The notes under the pieces are model-generated. The model was not told where the DNA came from. It ran no database searches and worked only from the letters and a program-made list of their open reading frames with translations. DNA of 41,622 nt from NCBI GenBank assembly GCA_023381995.1, contig JAMCVD010000108.1, positions 1-41,622 of the forward strand. The letters are read 5' to 3'. The position numbers and the translations under genes were made by a program. This DNA is from Deltaproteobacteria bacterium (GTDB lineage: Bacteria > JAMCPX01). Every line of letters begins with the position of its first letter. The first letter of the stretch is position 1. This document shows, piece after piece, positions 1 to 8,874 of this stretch.

Positions 1-1
1 T

Positions 2-2851
2 TACAATAAACTCATGCTTACAGTTCCCGGCATTGAAGGAGCAAAGCGTATCCTGAATTTTTACAAGTCCGGCATCTCCGTAAAGTTCGAGAAAGAACAT
101 ACCGTAAGCTATATCCATCTGTTCGATTTCGACAATATCGATAACAACGAGTTTATTGTAACACGGCAGGCAATCTATGACGGAAGAGAACGGATACGGA
201 CAGATCTCATGATGTATGTTAACGGGATTCCTCTTGTAGACATTGAATGCAAGAACCCGGCAAGCATATCAGAAAGCTGGTACAGCGCTTATAATCAGAT
301 CAAGGATTATGAAAAGATAGTACCGGAGCTTTATAAGTATGTTCAGATTGGAGTTGCGGCAGAGTCACAGGCAAAGTATTTTCCGATTGTTCCGTGGCAG
401 GATGATGTTAAAATAAGTGAATGGAAAGAAGAAGGGAAGGATTCCATAGATTCTACAGTCGAAATGTTTTCATGTAGGGGCGAAAGATTTTTCGCCCCTA
501 CGTTATTGGATATACTAAAGAACTTCCTTTTCTTCAGAATAGAACACGGTAATGCCACAAAGGTTATTGCACGGTATATGCAGTACAGGGCTGCAAACAA
601 AATAGTCAATAGGGTAAGGAAATTTATAGAGTCTAAAGAGACCGGAGGTAATGAGTTAAAGAACAAGGGTCTTATATGGCATTGGCAGGGCAGCGGTAAA
701 ACCCTTACTATGATATTTGCAGCGAATAAGTTGTTCCGCTCTTCCAGATTGCTCAAGAACCCTACAATATTTTTTATTGTAGACAGGGTAGAGCTTGAGG
801 ACCAGCTTTCTGACGAATTTAATGCCCTTGATATTGTAAAACCAGAAACTATTGGTTCCGTGTCAGCTCTGAAAGAACTTATAAAGCATGATAACTACAG
901 AGGTAAGCGTGGTATCTTCATAACACTCATTCATAAATTCAGGGAAGAGGAACTGAAAGAATTGCAAAAAGAGATTGGGGCTGTATCAGAAACCAGAGAA
1001 ACCCTTATGAACAGAAAAAACGTCATTGCCTTTATTGATGAAGGTCACAGAACACAGTATGGGTTGCTCGCAGCACAGATGAAAGACTTGCTTAAAGGTG
1101 CATCTTTCTTTGCATTCACCGGTACGCCTATTTCTAAAAAGGGCAGGGATACGTATGTAGAATTTAGCTATCCACCCGATGAAAAATATCTTGATAAATA
1201 TTTTATTACAGATTCAATCAAGGACGGGTTTACGGTTAAAATCATTTACCAGCCAAGGCTCGAAAAAGAGGCACAATTAAATAAAGACATGCTTCAAACA
1301 TTCCTGGATTCAGAGCTTGAAGAGTTTTCAGAAGATATAAAAGATTCTATCGAGGAAAGAGTAAAAAAAAGACTTAACGCTATAAAACTATTTCTTGAAA
1401 ACCCGAATAGAATAAAAATAATTGCAGAAGATATTGCATCTCATTTCAAAGAAAATATAGATGGCAAGTTCAAGGCAATGGTTGTGGCCGGAAGCAGGAA
1501 GGCATGTGCTTACTACAAACAAGAATTAGATAAACACTTACCGGAAAAATATTCCGAAATAATAATGTCCTACCGCGACAGAGAGCCTGAAACTATAATA
1601 CAGAACTCTGCTGCCGAGATAAAAGCTCAGTCATGGGGAAAAAACATCGAAGATATAAGGAAAGAAACTATCGACAAATTCAAAGACGAAGAACTCCCTA
1701 AAATACTAATCGTCACGGACATGCTGCTTGCTGGTTTTGATGCGCCGGAGCTTGAGGTTATGTACCTTGACAAGCCCCTTAAAGAGCACAGGCTTCTTCA
1801 GGCTGTGGCAAGGACAAACAGGCCGTTTAAAGATCTAAAAGAAGCAGGGCTTATAATAGACTATGTGGGTGTTCTTGGTGAACTTAAAAGAGCGTTAGAA
1901 ATGTACAGCAAGGAAGACATAAAGGATGCGCTCATCAGTTATGAAAGCTTTAAGGAAGCATTTGTAGAACTTTTAGAAGAGACCATGAAGGTATTGAAAG
2001 AGGTGCCGGTAGATTATGAAAGAAGCACCTTGCTTAAGGCTGTGGAGGTACTGACAGCAGATAAGGAGAAAGAAAAAGCATTTGTCGAGAAATATAAAAA
2101 CCTGAGAAAGCTATTTGAATTACTCGGTGCTGATGGAGTGAAGATCCAATATCTCGGCGATTTCAGGTGGCTGTCAGCGATATACACATACTATAGAAAG
2201 GTAGTTGTACAAGAGTCTGATTACGAAACCGATATTCAAAAGTACTATGATAAGACAATAAAATTTATTCATGCATCTACTGATATTGCCAAGCTTGAAA
2301 AAAGCCTTCCACAGATAGCCTTCGACGGCTCATACCTTGATAAGCTTGAAGAAAGGATAAAAGACAGGGAAGAGAAGGCTGCCAATATCGTATTCACACT
2401 TAACAAGTTAGTCCTTGTCGAACGGCATATGAATCCTATTTATGAATCGTTGATAGAAAAGGTCGAAAGACTTATGGCTATGTGGCGGGAGAAAACAAGG
2501 GACTATGAAAAAATATATACTGGAGGCGTTAATATACTCCAGAGTATTAATACACTGTTTAAAAGAAAGGAATCACTCGGGTTTTCGGACACCGAATATG
2601 CGATATTGCTTGAACTCGAAAATAAGCTCGGCAAGGAAAGTAATTTTGTCGAAAAGGTAAAAGATATTTCAAAAAGGTTAAAAGAATATATGTTTCCCGG
2701 ATGGATAAATCAGAGCACTGCAAAAAAGGATGTTGAGCGCGAAATGAGAAGGTTCGTCAGAAGTATAAAAAGTGAATATAATCTTTCACTGAAAGATATG
2801 GATGAGCTACACGAAAATCTGATGGAAAGGGTTAAAAACTATGGAGCTTGA
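2..2851 (+). CDS. hsdR: Type I restriction enzyme R subunit (HsdR), 5' partial
   Basis: ATP-dependent translocase and nuclease subunit of a type I restriction-modification system; it cuts unmodified DNA far from the recognition site. The frame is open to the left edge. The first ATG is at 14, but the family normally has roughly 100 more N-terminal residues, so the true start lies outside the window. Counting from that ATG, the PD-(D/E)xK nuclease motif is D64 with E78-x-K80 (in VDIECKNP). The helicase part shows Walker A WHWQGSGKT (about 222-230), Walker B-like FIDEGHR (about 341) and motif III FAFTGTP; motif VI lies in LLQAVARTNRPF. The C-terminal third is helical, as usual. A 28-bp palindrome (474-501) adds about ten residues in frame between nuclease and helicase parts. 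Base composition is clearly more AT-rich than most of the window. hsdM and hsdS are probably left of the window. Confidence 0.95.
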   Translation, partial: YNKLMLTVPGIEGAKRILNFYKSGISVKFEKEHTVSYIHLFDFDNIDNNEFIVTRQAIYDGRERIRTDLMMYVNGIPLVDIECKNPASISESWYSAYNQIKDYEKIVPELYKYVQIGVAAESQAKYFPIVPWQDDVKISEWKEEGKDSIDSTVEMFSCRGERFFAPTLLDILKNFLFFRIEHGNATKVIARYMQYRAANKIVNRVRKFIESKETGGNELKNKGLIWHWQGSGKTLTMIFAANKLFRSSRLLKNPTIFFIVDRVELEDQLSDEFNALDIVKPETIGSVSALKELIKHDNYRGKRGIFITLIHKFREEELKELQKEIGAVSETRETLMNRKNVIAFIDEGHRTQYGLLAAQMKDLLKGASFFAFTGTPISKKGRDTYVEFSYPPDEKYLDKYFITDSIKDGFTVKIIYQPRLEKEAQLNKDMLQTFLDSELEEFSEDIKDSIEERVKKRLNAIKLFLENPNRIKIIAEDIASHFKENIDGKFKAMVVAGSRKACAYYKQELDKHLPEKYSEIIMSYRDREPETIIQNSAAEIKAQSWGKNIEDIRKETIDKFKDEELPKILIVTDMLLAGFDAPELEVMYLDKPLKEHRLLQAVARTNRPFKDLKEAGLIIDYVGVLGELKRALEMYSKEDIKDALISYESFKEAFVELLEETMKVLKEVPVDYERSTLLKAVEVLTADKEKEKAFVEKYKNLRKLFELLGADGVKIQYLGDFRWLSAIYTYYRKVVVQESDYETDIQKYYDKTIKFIHASTDIAKLEKSLPQIAFDGSYLDKLEERIKDREEKAANIVFTLNKLVLVERHMNPIYESLIEKVERLMAMWREKTRDYEKIYTGGVNILQSINTLFKRKESLGFSDTEYAILLELENKLGKESNFVEKVKDISKRLKEYMFPGWINQSTAKKDVEREMRRFVRSIKSEYNLSLKDMDELHENLMERVKNYGA
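474..501. repeat. 28-bp palindromic repeat element inside hsdR
   Basis: Perfect 12-bp inverted arms, GTAGGGGCGAAA and TTTCGCCCCTAC, around a 4-nt spacer. It is translated in frame as part of SCRGERFFAPT within HsdR, where homologues would run directly into the LLDILKNFLFF helix. GTAGGGGCG-type palindromes are known as dispersed short repeats in environmental genomes. A second 28-bp element of the same design lies at 39055-39082. Confidence 0.8.
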
Positions 2852-3371
2852 TAAGCTCATATATACAGTTTCTTACAGAAACATAAAATATCCACGAATA
2901 GAATTCATAACGGGAAGCATGTCGCTTATACTGCCATACGGCTATAATCCTCAGGATATCCTCAATAAGCATAAAGGATGGATACTTAAAAAATTCAGCT
3001 TTATAGAACAGTGTCTTAAAGATTCGTCTAACAAGGCATTGATTCCAAGAACAGACGAAGAATTCAGAAAGCTGGTGCACCATTATATCAGAGATGGTTC
3101 AGAAGTGTTGAAAGTAAGGATTCGGGATGTTTATTTCAGAAAAATGAAAACCAAGTGGGCAAGCATCAGCAGCCGTAAAAATATTACTATGAACAGTCAG
3201 ATGAAACAACTTCCTGAGAGCTTAATAAGGTATGTTGTGTTTCATGAGTTGGTCCACATGATAGAGCACAGACACAGCAAAAGATTTTTTGGAATACTGT
3301 CGGCACAATTTGACAAACATGAAGTGCTGGATCAGGAGCTGTCTATCTATTGGTTCAAGCTGCAAGATTGA
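2841..3371 (+). CDS. YgjP-like (DUF45/M48-type) zinc metallopeptidase
   Basis: 176-residue protein of the YgjP/WLM metallopeptidase group. The zinc site is visible near residue 137 as HELVHMIEHRHSKRF, that is HExxH followed by a further His. The preceding tract KTKWASISSRKNI is also characteristic. The start overlaps the end of hsdR by 11 bp, so the two are translationally coupled, and this gene family is commonly found next to hsdR in type I restriction loci. Its role there is not established; processing of the restriction complex or a housekeeping protease activity are both possible. It shares the AT-rich composition of hsdR, and the composition changes abruptly just after its stop codon. 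Confidence 0.88.
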   Translation: MELDKLIYTVSYRNIKYPRIEFITGSMSLILPYGYNPQDILNKHKGWILKKFSFIEQCLKDSSNKALIPRTDEEFRKLVHHYIRDGSEVLKVRIRDVYFRKMKTKWASISSRKNITMNSQMKQLPESLIRYVVFHELVHMIEHRHSKRFFGILSAQFDKHEVLDQELSIYWFKLQD

Positions 3372-3437
3372 AATGTGCAGTGGCGTTCCCGTGCTCGATG
3401 CTGGGTTCGGTAAGGACGAATAAACGGTGCGTCCGTG

Positions 3438-4655
3438 CTATTCGTACCGCAGTGCCTCGATGGGGTTGAGCTTGGACGCCTTTGTTGCCGGGTACAGCCC
3501 GAAGAACACGCCGACGGCGAACGAGAAGAAAAACGCGATGGCAACGGGCAGTACGTTTATGCTTATCGGTATCTTTATGAATGATGCGGCCGTAAGGCTG
3601 AGTACGGACCCGAGTATGATGCCTATTATGCCGCCTATGGTGCTCAACGTTACGGCCTCGAGCAGGAACTGGAGCAGGATGTCCTTTCTTTTTGCGCCCA
3701 CCGCCATCCGTATGCCGATCTCCCTTGTCCTCTCGGTAACGGAGACGAGCATGATGTTCATGATGCCTATGCCGCCGACGATGAGCGATATGGACGCGAT
3801 GCTTCCGAGAAAGATCGTCAGAAGGCTGGTTATGTTCATGATGGCGGATAGCATGTCTGCGACGTTGCGTATAGTAAAGTCGTCGTCGGAACCTGTCTTT
3901 ATGTTGTGCCTCTGACGCAGGAGCGCCTCTATCTCGTTCTGCGCCGCGTCGACCGACGAGCTCGATATTGCCTTGACGAATATGAAGTTGAGATAGTCTA
4001 TCCCGAGTATCTTCTTCTGGATAGTCGTGTACGGTGCGAGAATCGTATCGTCCTGGTCCTGGCCGAATCCTGCCGTTCCCTTTGGCGCCATGACTGCTAC
4101 CACCCTGAACGGCAGGTTCTTGATCTTGATGATCTTGCCGATCGGGTCGATGCCCCCGAACAACTGCTCCTGTACGACCTGACCTATGGCGCATACGTTT
4201 GCCGCGGCATCCACGTCCTCTTTATCGAAGAAGTTGCCCTCTGCAATGGGCCAGTCCCTTATCATCGGGAAGCTCGACCCGACCCCCATGATCGTCGTGG
4301 CCCAGTTTTGGTTCTGGTACACGGTCTGGCCGATCCACCTGACCCCGGCTGAGACGTACAGCGCATCGGGGACCTGGCTTGCTATTGCATTTGCATCCGA
4401 GGGCATCAGGGTAATGACGGAGCCGAAGCCTCCGTGTATCCCGCCCATCGATGTGCTGCCGGGGAGGACCATGAGCAGGTTGGAGCCGAGGGATGAAATC
4501 TGGTTCTCTATCTTCTTGCTTACGCCCTGTCCTATCGAGACGAGGGCGACGACCGCGGCGATGCCTATGATGACGCCGAGTCCCGTGAGCACGGAGCGCA
4601 TCTTGTTCTTGTAGAGCGCCCTGGTCGATACCTTGATGGCCTCGGGAAAGTTCAC
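3438..4655 (-). CDS. MacB-type ABC transporter permease (FtsX/MacB_PCD)
   Basis: 405-residue inner-membrane permease of a tripartite MacAB-TolC type exporter. One N-terminal membrane segment (about 22-42) precedes a large periplasmic core domain, followed by three C-terminal segments (about 280-305, 335-355 and 365-390). The last residues, [16 protein letters not shown], are typical of the family. Unlike E. coli MacB, ATPase and permease are separate genes. The start codon is GTG and overlaps the ATPase stop codon (GTGA), indicating coupled translation. It is the last gene of a long minus-strand unit. The substrate cannot be read from sequence; macrolides, peptides, lipids or envelope-stress products are all possible. 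Confidence 0.92.
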   Translation of the reverse strand: MNFPEAIKVSTRALYKNKMRSVLTGLGVIIGIAAVVALVSIGQGVSKKIENQISSLGSNLLMVLPGSTSMGGIHGGFGSVITLMPSDANAIASQVPDALYVSAGVRWIGQTVYQNQNWATTIMGVGSSFPMIRDWPIAEGNFFDKEDVDAAANVCAIGQVVQEQLFGGIDPIGKIIKIKNLPFRVVAVMAPKGTAGFGQDQDDTILAPYTTIQKKILGIDYLNFIFVKAISSSSVDAAQNEIEALLRQRHNIKTGSDDDFTIRNVADMLSAIMNITSLLTIFLGSIASISLIVGGIGIMNIMLVSVTERTREIGIRMAVGAKRKDILLQFLLEAVTLSTIGGIIGIILGSVLSLTAASFIKIPISINVLPVAIAFFFSFAVGVFFGLYPATKASKLNPIEALRYE

Positions 4656-5374
4656 GGCGTCTCCTTCACCGTGTCCGACACCACGAGCCCGTCCTTGAAC
4701 GTTATGATCCGCTGCGCATATTCGGCGATGTCGTGCTCGTGGGTCACGAGTATTATGGTGACGCCCATGTCCTCGTTCAGCCTTTTGAGGATCGCCATGA
4801 TCTCGTAGCTCGTTCTGCTGTCGAGGTTGCCCGTGGGCTCGTCTGCGAGGATGATGCCGGGGTCGTTTACGAGTGCCCGTGCTATTGCGACGCGCTGCTG
4901 CTGTCCCCCTGAGAGCTGCTGGGGGAAATGCTGCTCGAACCCCTTCAGTCCCATCATCTCGAGCAGTCCCAGTGACTTTTCCTGCCTTTCATGCCTCGAC
5001 ACACCCGAGTATACGAGCGGGAGTTCGACGTTCTCCATGGCACTTGTCCGGGCGAGCAGGTTGAAGTTCTGGAATATGAAGCCGATTCTTTCGTTGCGTA
5101 TCCCCGCGAGCCTGTCGGGGCTGAGCGACGAGACGTCCGTGCCCTCGAGCAGGTACTGGCCTTCCGTTGGCTTGTCGAGGCACCCGAGTATGTTCATGAA
5201 GGTCGTTTTCCCGGAGCCGGATGCGCCCGTTATCGAAACGAAAGAGCCTTTGGAAATTTCGAGGTTTACCTCTTTGAGCGCCGGTACTGCGACGTGGTCG
5301 AGAAAATAGGTCTTCTTGAGCGCAACGACCTTTGCGACGATGCCGTTACTCTCCTGCGCGGTACCCTGTGACAA
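4652..5374 (-). CDS. MacB/LolD-type ABC transporter ATP-binding protein
   Basis: 240-residue cytoplasmic ATPase that energises the neighbouring MacB-type permease. Walker A is GASGSGKTT (about 48-56), the signature is [14 protein letters not shown] (about 146-159), and Walker B with the catalytic Glu is ILADEPTG. The H-loop His is in LVTHEHD. The assigned start is TTG at 5374, overlapping the macA 3' end by 29 bp, with a GGGAG-like site about 10 nt upstream; no better ATG is available before the conserved N-terminus. Overlaps on both sides argue for one mRNA with macA and the permease. Confidence 0.93.
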   Translation of the reverse strand: MSQGTAQESNGIVAKVVALKKTYFLDHVAVPALKEVNLEISKGSFVSITGASGSGKTTFMNILGCLDKPTEGQYLLEGTDVSSLSPDRLAGIRNERIGFIFQNFNLLARTSAMENVELPLVYSGVSRHERQEKSLGLLEMMGLKGFEQHFPQQLSGGQQQRVAIARALVNDPGIILADEPTGNLDSRTSYEIMAILKRLNEDMGVTIILVTHEHDIAEYAQRIITFKDGLVVSDTVKETP

Positions 5375-6536
5375 CGGAGTCTCCCTCTTTCAAGTTCCCT
5401 TTGACAAGCTCTGTAAAGCTGTTGTTCCTTATGCCCGTCTGTATGGGTATGGGTACGAACTGTCCGTCCCTGTAGGTCCAGACCTTTTGTATGCGGTACC
5501 ATACCCTCCTGTCGGCCTCGGGATTGTCTGTCTGTGCCCAGCCCGGCAGTTTGTGGTGCATGCCGTAGTTCCGTATGATGGTGTCCTGGTCCTTGGGAGC
5601 GAACCTGAGCGCCTGGTTGGGAAGCATCACTATATTGTCCTTCTTGCCGACGTCTATTGTGACATAGGTGGTCATGCCGGGCTTCAGTTTCAACTCCTTG
5701 TTGTCCACATAGATGATCACATCGTAGTTGACGACGTTCTGGATCACGATCGGTGCGTTCCTTATGATGGCAACGGTACCCGTGAATACGGTCGAGGGGT
5801 ATGCGTCTACGGAGAACTCCGCCCTCTGGCCTGCCCCTCACCGCCGGCAGTCAGTCTCGACGACGTTCGTGTCGCTCTCCATCTTCCCAAGGTCTTCCGC
5901 GATGTCGAACAGGTCGGGTGTCTGGAACGCCGCGGCGACCGTCTGTCCTATGTTTATGTTGCGTGATACGACGATCCCGCTGAGGGGCGAGATGATGCGC
6001 GTATGATCGAGATTGAACTGTGCGGTACTGTAGTTTGCCTGTGCCTGTAGGAGTGCTGCCTGTGATGCCGAGAAGTCCGCCGCGGCAGCGTCGTATGTTG
6101 CCTTTGCGGTATCGATGTCCTGCTTCGAGATCAGCTCGGGAGGCAGTGAGCGGTCCCGCTCGTAGGTTGTCATGTCGAGCTCCATCGTTGCCCTGGCCTT
6201 CGCGACCCCGGCCTGTGCGTTCAATAGGCTTGCTTGTGCCTGTGTGAGTGCTGCCTCGAACGGGGTTGGGTCTATCAGCGCGAGCAGTTGTCCCTTTTTC
6301 ACCCTGCTGTTGAAGTCGACATACAGCTTTATGATCTGTCCGGAGACCTGGGTGCCCACCTGAGACTCGACGATGGGGTTGATCTGGCCCGTTGCGGTCA
6401 CCGTCGAGGTGATATCGCCCCTGCCTATCCTTTCGAAGGTAAGCAGGGGCTTCTTTTCCCTTTTTACCAGGACGATTGTTATTACCACTATCACTACCAG
6501 CGCTGTGCCTGCCAGGATCCAGTACTTATTCTTCAT
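5346..6536 (-). pseudogene. macA: MacA-type periplasmic adaptor, interrupted by in-frame TGA
   Basis: Membrane-fusion (HlyD/RND-adaptor) subunit that would bridge the MacB-type ABC pump and TolC. Residues 7-25 form the membrane anchor. They are followed by the first half of the barrel/lipoyl domain (QVGTQVSGQI), a long Ala-rich coiled hairpin (about 85-180) and the second lipoyl half (SPLSGIVVSRNI). An in-frame TGA at 5838-5840 splits the gene after VVETDCRR. The same frame continues with GAGQRAEFSVDAYPSTVF and runs to TAA at 5346 with no further damage. In homologues this spot reads approximately D-x-G-x-V-x-x-G-Q with the same residue count, so the lesion is local: either a nonsense mutation or a pair of compensating base errors in a GC-rich run. 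The gene starts 11 bp inside tolC. It may be a real null allele or a sequence error. Confidence 0.85.
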
Positions 6537-7866
6537 AGTCTTCGCTCCGATTTTCGATCGTATCGCCCGTCACGTATTCGAGGTTCGCCACGGCTATGTT
6601 GTACGACGCAAGTGCTGTTGCATAGGAGGACTGGGCATTCTGGTACGTGCCTACCGCGGTGAGGAAATCGAGGTAGTTGTTGATGCCTGTCGCATAGCCC
6701 TTTTTGACGAGCTCCAGATTCGCCCCGGCCTGACTCAGTGTGTCCCTGGCGACGTCTATGCTTTTTTTCGCCTGCTCGATGTTGTCAAGCGCGGACTGTA
6801 CCGATAGCTCGACCGATAGTTTCTGCTCGTCGATGGTATACTTCATTTTAAGCATCTGTGCCCTCGCGACCTCCATCGCCGATGTATTTTCGAACCCGGA
6901 GAATATGTTGAAATCCAGCTCGAGCCCTATCGCCCAGTTCCATACGAGCGGGAAGTCCTGGCCGGTCCAATTGTAGGACGCATTGCCCGACAGTGTGGGG
7001 AAATAGGTGCTTATGGACTGCCTGTACGAGTATGTAGCGGCATCGAGTTGCCTCTTCAACGACAGGTAGTCGGGCCTGTTGGCCAGTGCCATGTCCACGT
7101 ACGTATCGGCGTCCGTGGTAACGGTCGTCGCAGTCAGCTCTCCCGTGAACTCGATGCCGGCGGTGAGGGGCAGGCCCATGAGCGCCAGGAGATTGAGGGT
7201 GTATATGCTCTTTGAGTTCTCGGCCGTTATGAGGCTCAGCTTGATGTTGCCAAGGCTGGTCTGCGCGCTCAGGACGTCTATCTTTGTTTTGATGCCGGCC
7301 CTGTAGTATGCCCGGGCCTGATCCAGTTGCGTCTCCATCTGTCTCAAGAGATACCCGTCGGCCTCGATGATCATGTTGTATTGCAGTATATTGAAGAAGT
7401 TCTGCCTTACGCTGTAGATCAGGGTGTTGCGCGTATTGATGAAGTTGTACTGTGCGGCGTTTATCGACTCCGATGCCGATCTCATGCCGAAGTAGTCCTT
7501 CCCGAAGCTGAACAGTTGCTGACTGAGCGTTACCGATGCGGTGTAGTACGGGTAGTTCGTGTTGTCGGGCTGCCTGTAGAATACGGAGGCATAGGGACTC
7601 TTCGATGTTACTATGATATTTGAAGTCGTCCTCTGAGCGCCCGCAACGGCGTTTATCTGCGGCAGGAGGACAGACCGCGCCATTCCGTAGTTCCCCCTGC
7701 TCGACATGATGTCCATCTCCGATGCCCTCAACTGGGGGTTGTTCTCGAGTGTGATCTTTATGCAGTCGTCGAGCGTCATTGCATGCTGCTCATCCGCCAT
7801 GACTGGTCCGGAGAGCCGGGCCGATAGGAAAATAATAAAAAAGACGATTGGTACGGTCTTCGGCAT
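6526..7866 (-). CDS. TolC-family outer-membrane efflux protein
   Basis: 446 residues with a Sec signal peptide (about 1-24, ending VMADEQ) and two tandem outer-membrane-efflux-protein repeats (about 30-225 and 240-435). Both repeats are rich in long Ala/Gln helices. The first begins MTLDDCIKITLENNPQL, a typical opening for this family. It would form the outer-membrane exit duct for the MacA/MacB-type pump encoded immediately downstream. Its 3' end overlaps macA by 11 bp and its start lies 19 bp after the Spy-like gene. Confidence 0.93.
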   Translation of the reverse strand: MPKTVPIVFFIIFLSARLSGPVMADEQHAMTLDDCIKITLENNPQLRASEMDIMSSRGNYGMARSVLLPQINAVAGAQRTTSNIIVTSKSPYASVFYRQPDNTNYPYYTASVTLSQQLFSFGKDYFGMRSASESINAAQYNFINTRNTLIYSVRQNFFNILQYNMIIEADGYLLRQMETQLDQARAYYRAGIKTKIDVLSAQTSLGNIKLSLITAENSKSIYTLNLLALMGLPLTAGIEFTGELTATTVTTDADTYVDMALANRPDYLSLKRQLDAATYSYRQSISTYFPTLSGNASYNWTGQDFPLVWNWAIGLELDFNIFSGFENTSAMEVARAQMLKMKYTIDEQKLSVELSVQSALDNIEQAKKSIDVARDTLSQAGANLELVKKGYATGINNYLDFLTAVGTYQNAQSSYATALASYNIAVANLEYVTGDTIENRSEDYEE

Positions 7867-7885
7867 ATCTTCGAATGTCCTGCGA

Positions 7886-8368
7886 TCAGTGACCGTCGTG
7901 GGGGCCCTGTCTGTCCTCTTTCCTTGCCATGAACTTCTCTATCATATCGAAGAACCTTTTCTGCTGGTCCCTATTCAGGAAGGACTTGACCTGGAGTATG
8001 TGGGCAACTATTCTCCTCTGTATGCTTTCCTGCATGTCGCCTATTGCGGAGATGGCCCGATCGATCGCCTTTGTGTCAGGGGTGTCCGAACGCATCAGGT
8101 TGATGAGGGCCATCCTTTTCTGGAACATCTGCTGTTTTGCTCCGACGATGTCCTTGTGGAACAGCCTGCCCTTTTCTTCCATCACCTTTGCCTGATCAGG
8201 ACTCAAAGAAAGCTCCTTTACCAGGAATGCATACCTCCCGTGCTCGCTGCCTCTCCGGAAGACCCGGTATGGTGAATTTTTGTAGTACCGATAGCCTGCC
8301 GTCCCGAGTATGGCTATATTGAGGCTCACGGATACGAGCAGCAGAAATTTCAGTGCGCTACTTTTCAT
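7886..8368 (-). CDS. Spy/CpxP-like periplasmic sensor-chaperone
   Basis: 160 residues with an N-terminal signal/anchor (about 7-25, LKFLLLVSVSLNIAILGTAG) and an all-helical periplasmic part. Two LTxxQ-like motifs are recognisable in divergent form: LSLSPDQ (about 53) and LNRDQQKRFF (about 132). This matches the periplasmic heavy-metal-sensor / Spy family, which binds metals or unfolded envelope proteins. A GGAGGG ribosome-binding site lies 5 nt before the ATG, and the start overlaps the anti-sigma gene by 11 bp. The C-terminal end is His-rich (GPHDGH). It probably senses envelope stress for the efflux operon; this is inference from context. Confidence 0.75.
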   Translation of the reverse strand: MKSSALKFLLLVSVSLNIAILGTAGYRYYKNSPYRVFRRGSEHGRYAFLVKELSLSPDQAKVMEEKGRLFHKDIVGAKQQMFQKRMALINLMRSDTPDTKAIDRAISAIGDMQESIQRRIVAHILQVKSFLNRDQQKRFFDMIEKFMARKEDRQGPHDGH

Positions 8369-8807
8369 CGCTTCCCTCCACCATTGCGATATACGCCCCG
8401 CCTATGGAACGGGGCTGGATCGACTCAAAGTTGTCGAGGTACAGTGACGATACAATGGTCGTTTTCTGTCGTGTGAATGCACCGCCAAGGAAGCTGCCTG
8501 CCTTTGTGCCTATAAGTATGGTTGCGGCTATGACCGCCGCCTCCATGAGCCTTGTAAAGACGGGCGGCAAGAACGGTAGGCTTCCCTGCCTTTCCGCTCT
8601 CCCGGACATTACCCTCGTCGCAAACCCGTACGGTGCAGCGGGTCTCTCTAAACGCGCGAAGCTGCTCTGTATGCCCCGCAGTGCTTCAAGTCGTGAGCCA
8701 CACCTGACACAGTCTTTTATATGGGACTCGATCAGCCCCTTTTGTACGGCTGTGAGCTCGTCGTCTATATAAGGCGATAATAGCTTTCTTGCCTTTGAGC
8801 ATCTCAT
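8358..8807 (-). CDS. Zinc-finger (zf-HC2) anti-sigma factor, orphan
   Basis: Predicted membrane anti-sigma factor of the ZAS type. The N-terminal zf-HC2 module has Cys near position 3 and the H-x3-C-x2-C motif in HIKDCVRCG. One membrane segment (about 88-108) separates it from a short periplasmic tail. The start at 8807 is preferred over the ATG 6 nt upstream, because AAGGAG directly abuts the upstream ATG and sits 6 nt before the chosen one. Such proteins normally follow their ECF sigma factor gene, but here the upstream neighbour is proC and no sigma gene is present. It overlaps the Spy-like gene, with which it likely forms a signalling pair. Confidence 0.8.
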   Translation of the reverse strand: MRCSKARKLLSPYIDDELTAVQKGLIESHIKDCVRCGSRLEALRGIQSSFARLERPAAPYGFATRVMSGRAERQGSLPFLPPVFTRLMEAAVIAATILIGTKAGSFLGGAFTRQKTTIVSSLYLDNFESIQPRSIGGAYIAMVEGSDEK

Positions 8808-8874
8808 ATCCATCTCCTTGATCTGTATAACGATATACCATCATTTTTGTTCCATGGAATGGGACGCCCCCCCC

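Noticed and set aside
3355-4352. Long open frames opposite the MacB permease gene
   Set aside because: Low-complexity Arg/His-rich translations caused by the GC-skewed codon use of the real gene on the other strand.
5838-5840. TGA in macA as a selenocysteine codon
   Set aside because: No selenoprotein is known in this family, the position aligns to a non-catalytic residue, and the surrounding residues are also disturbed.
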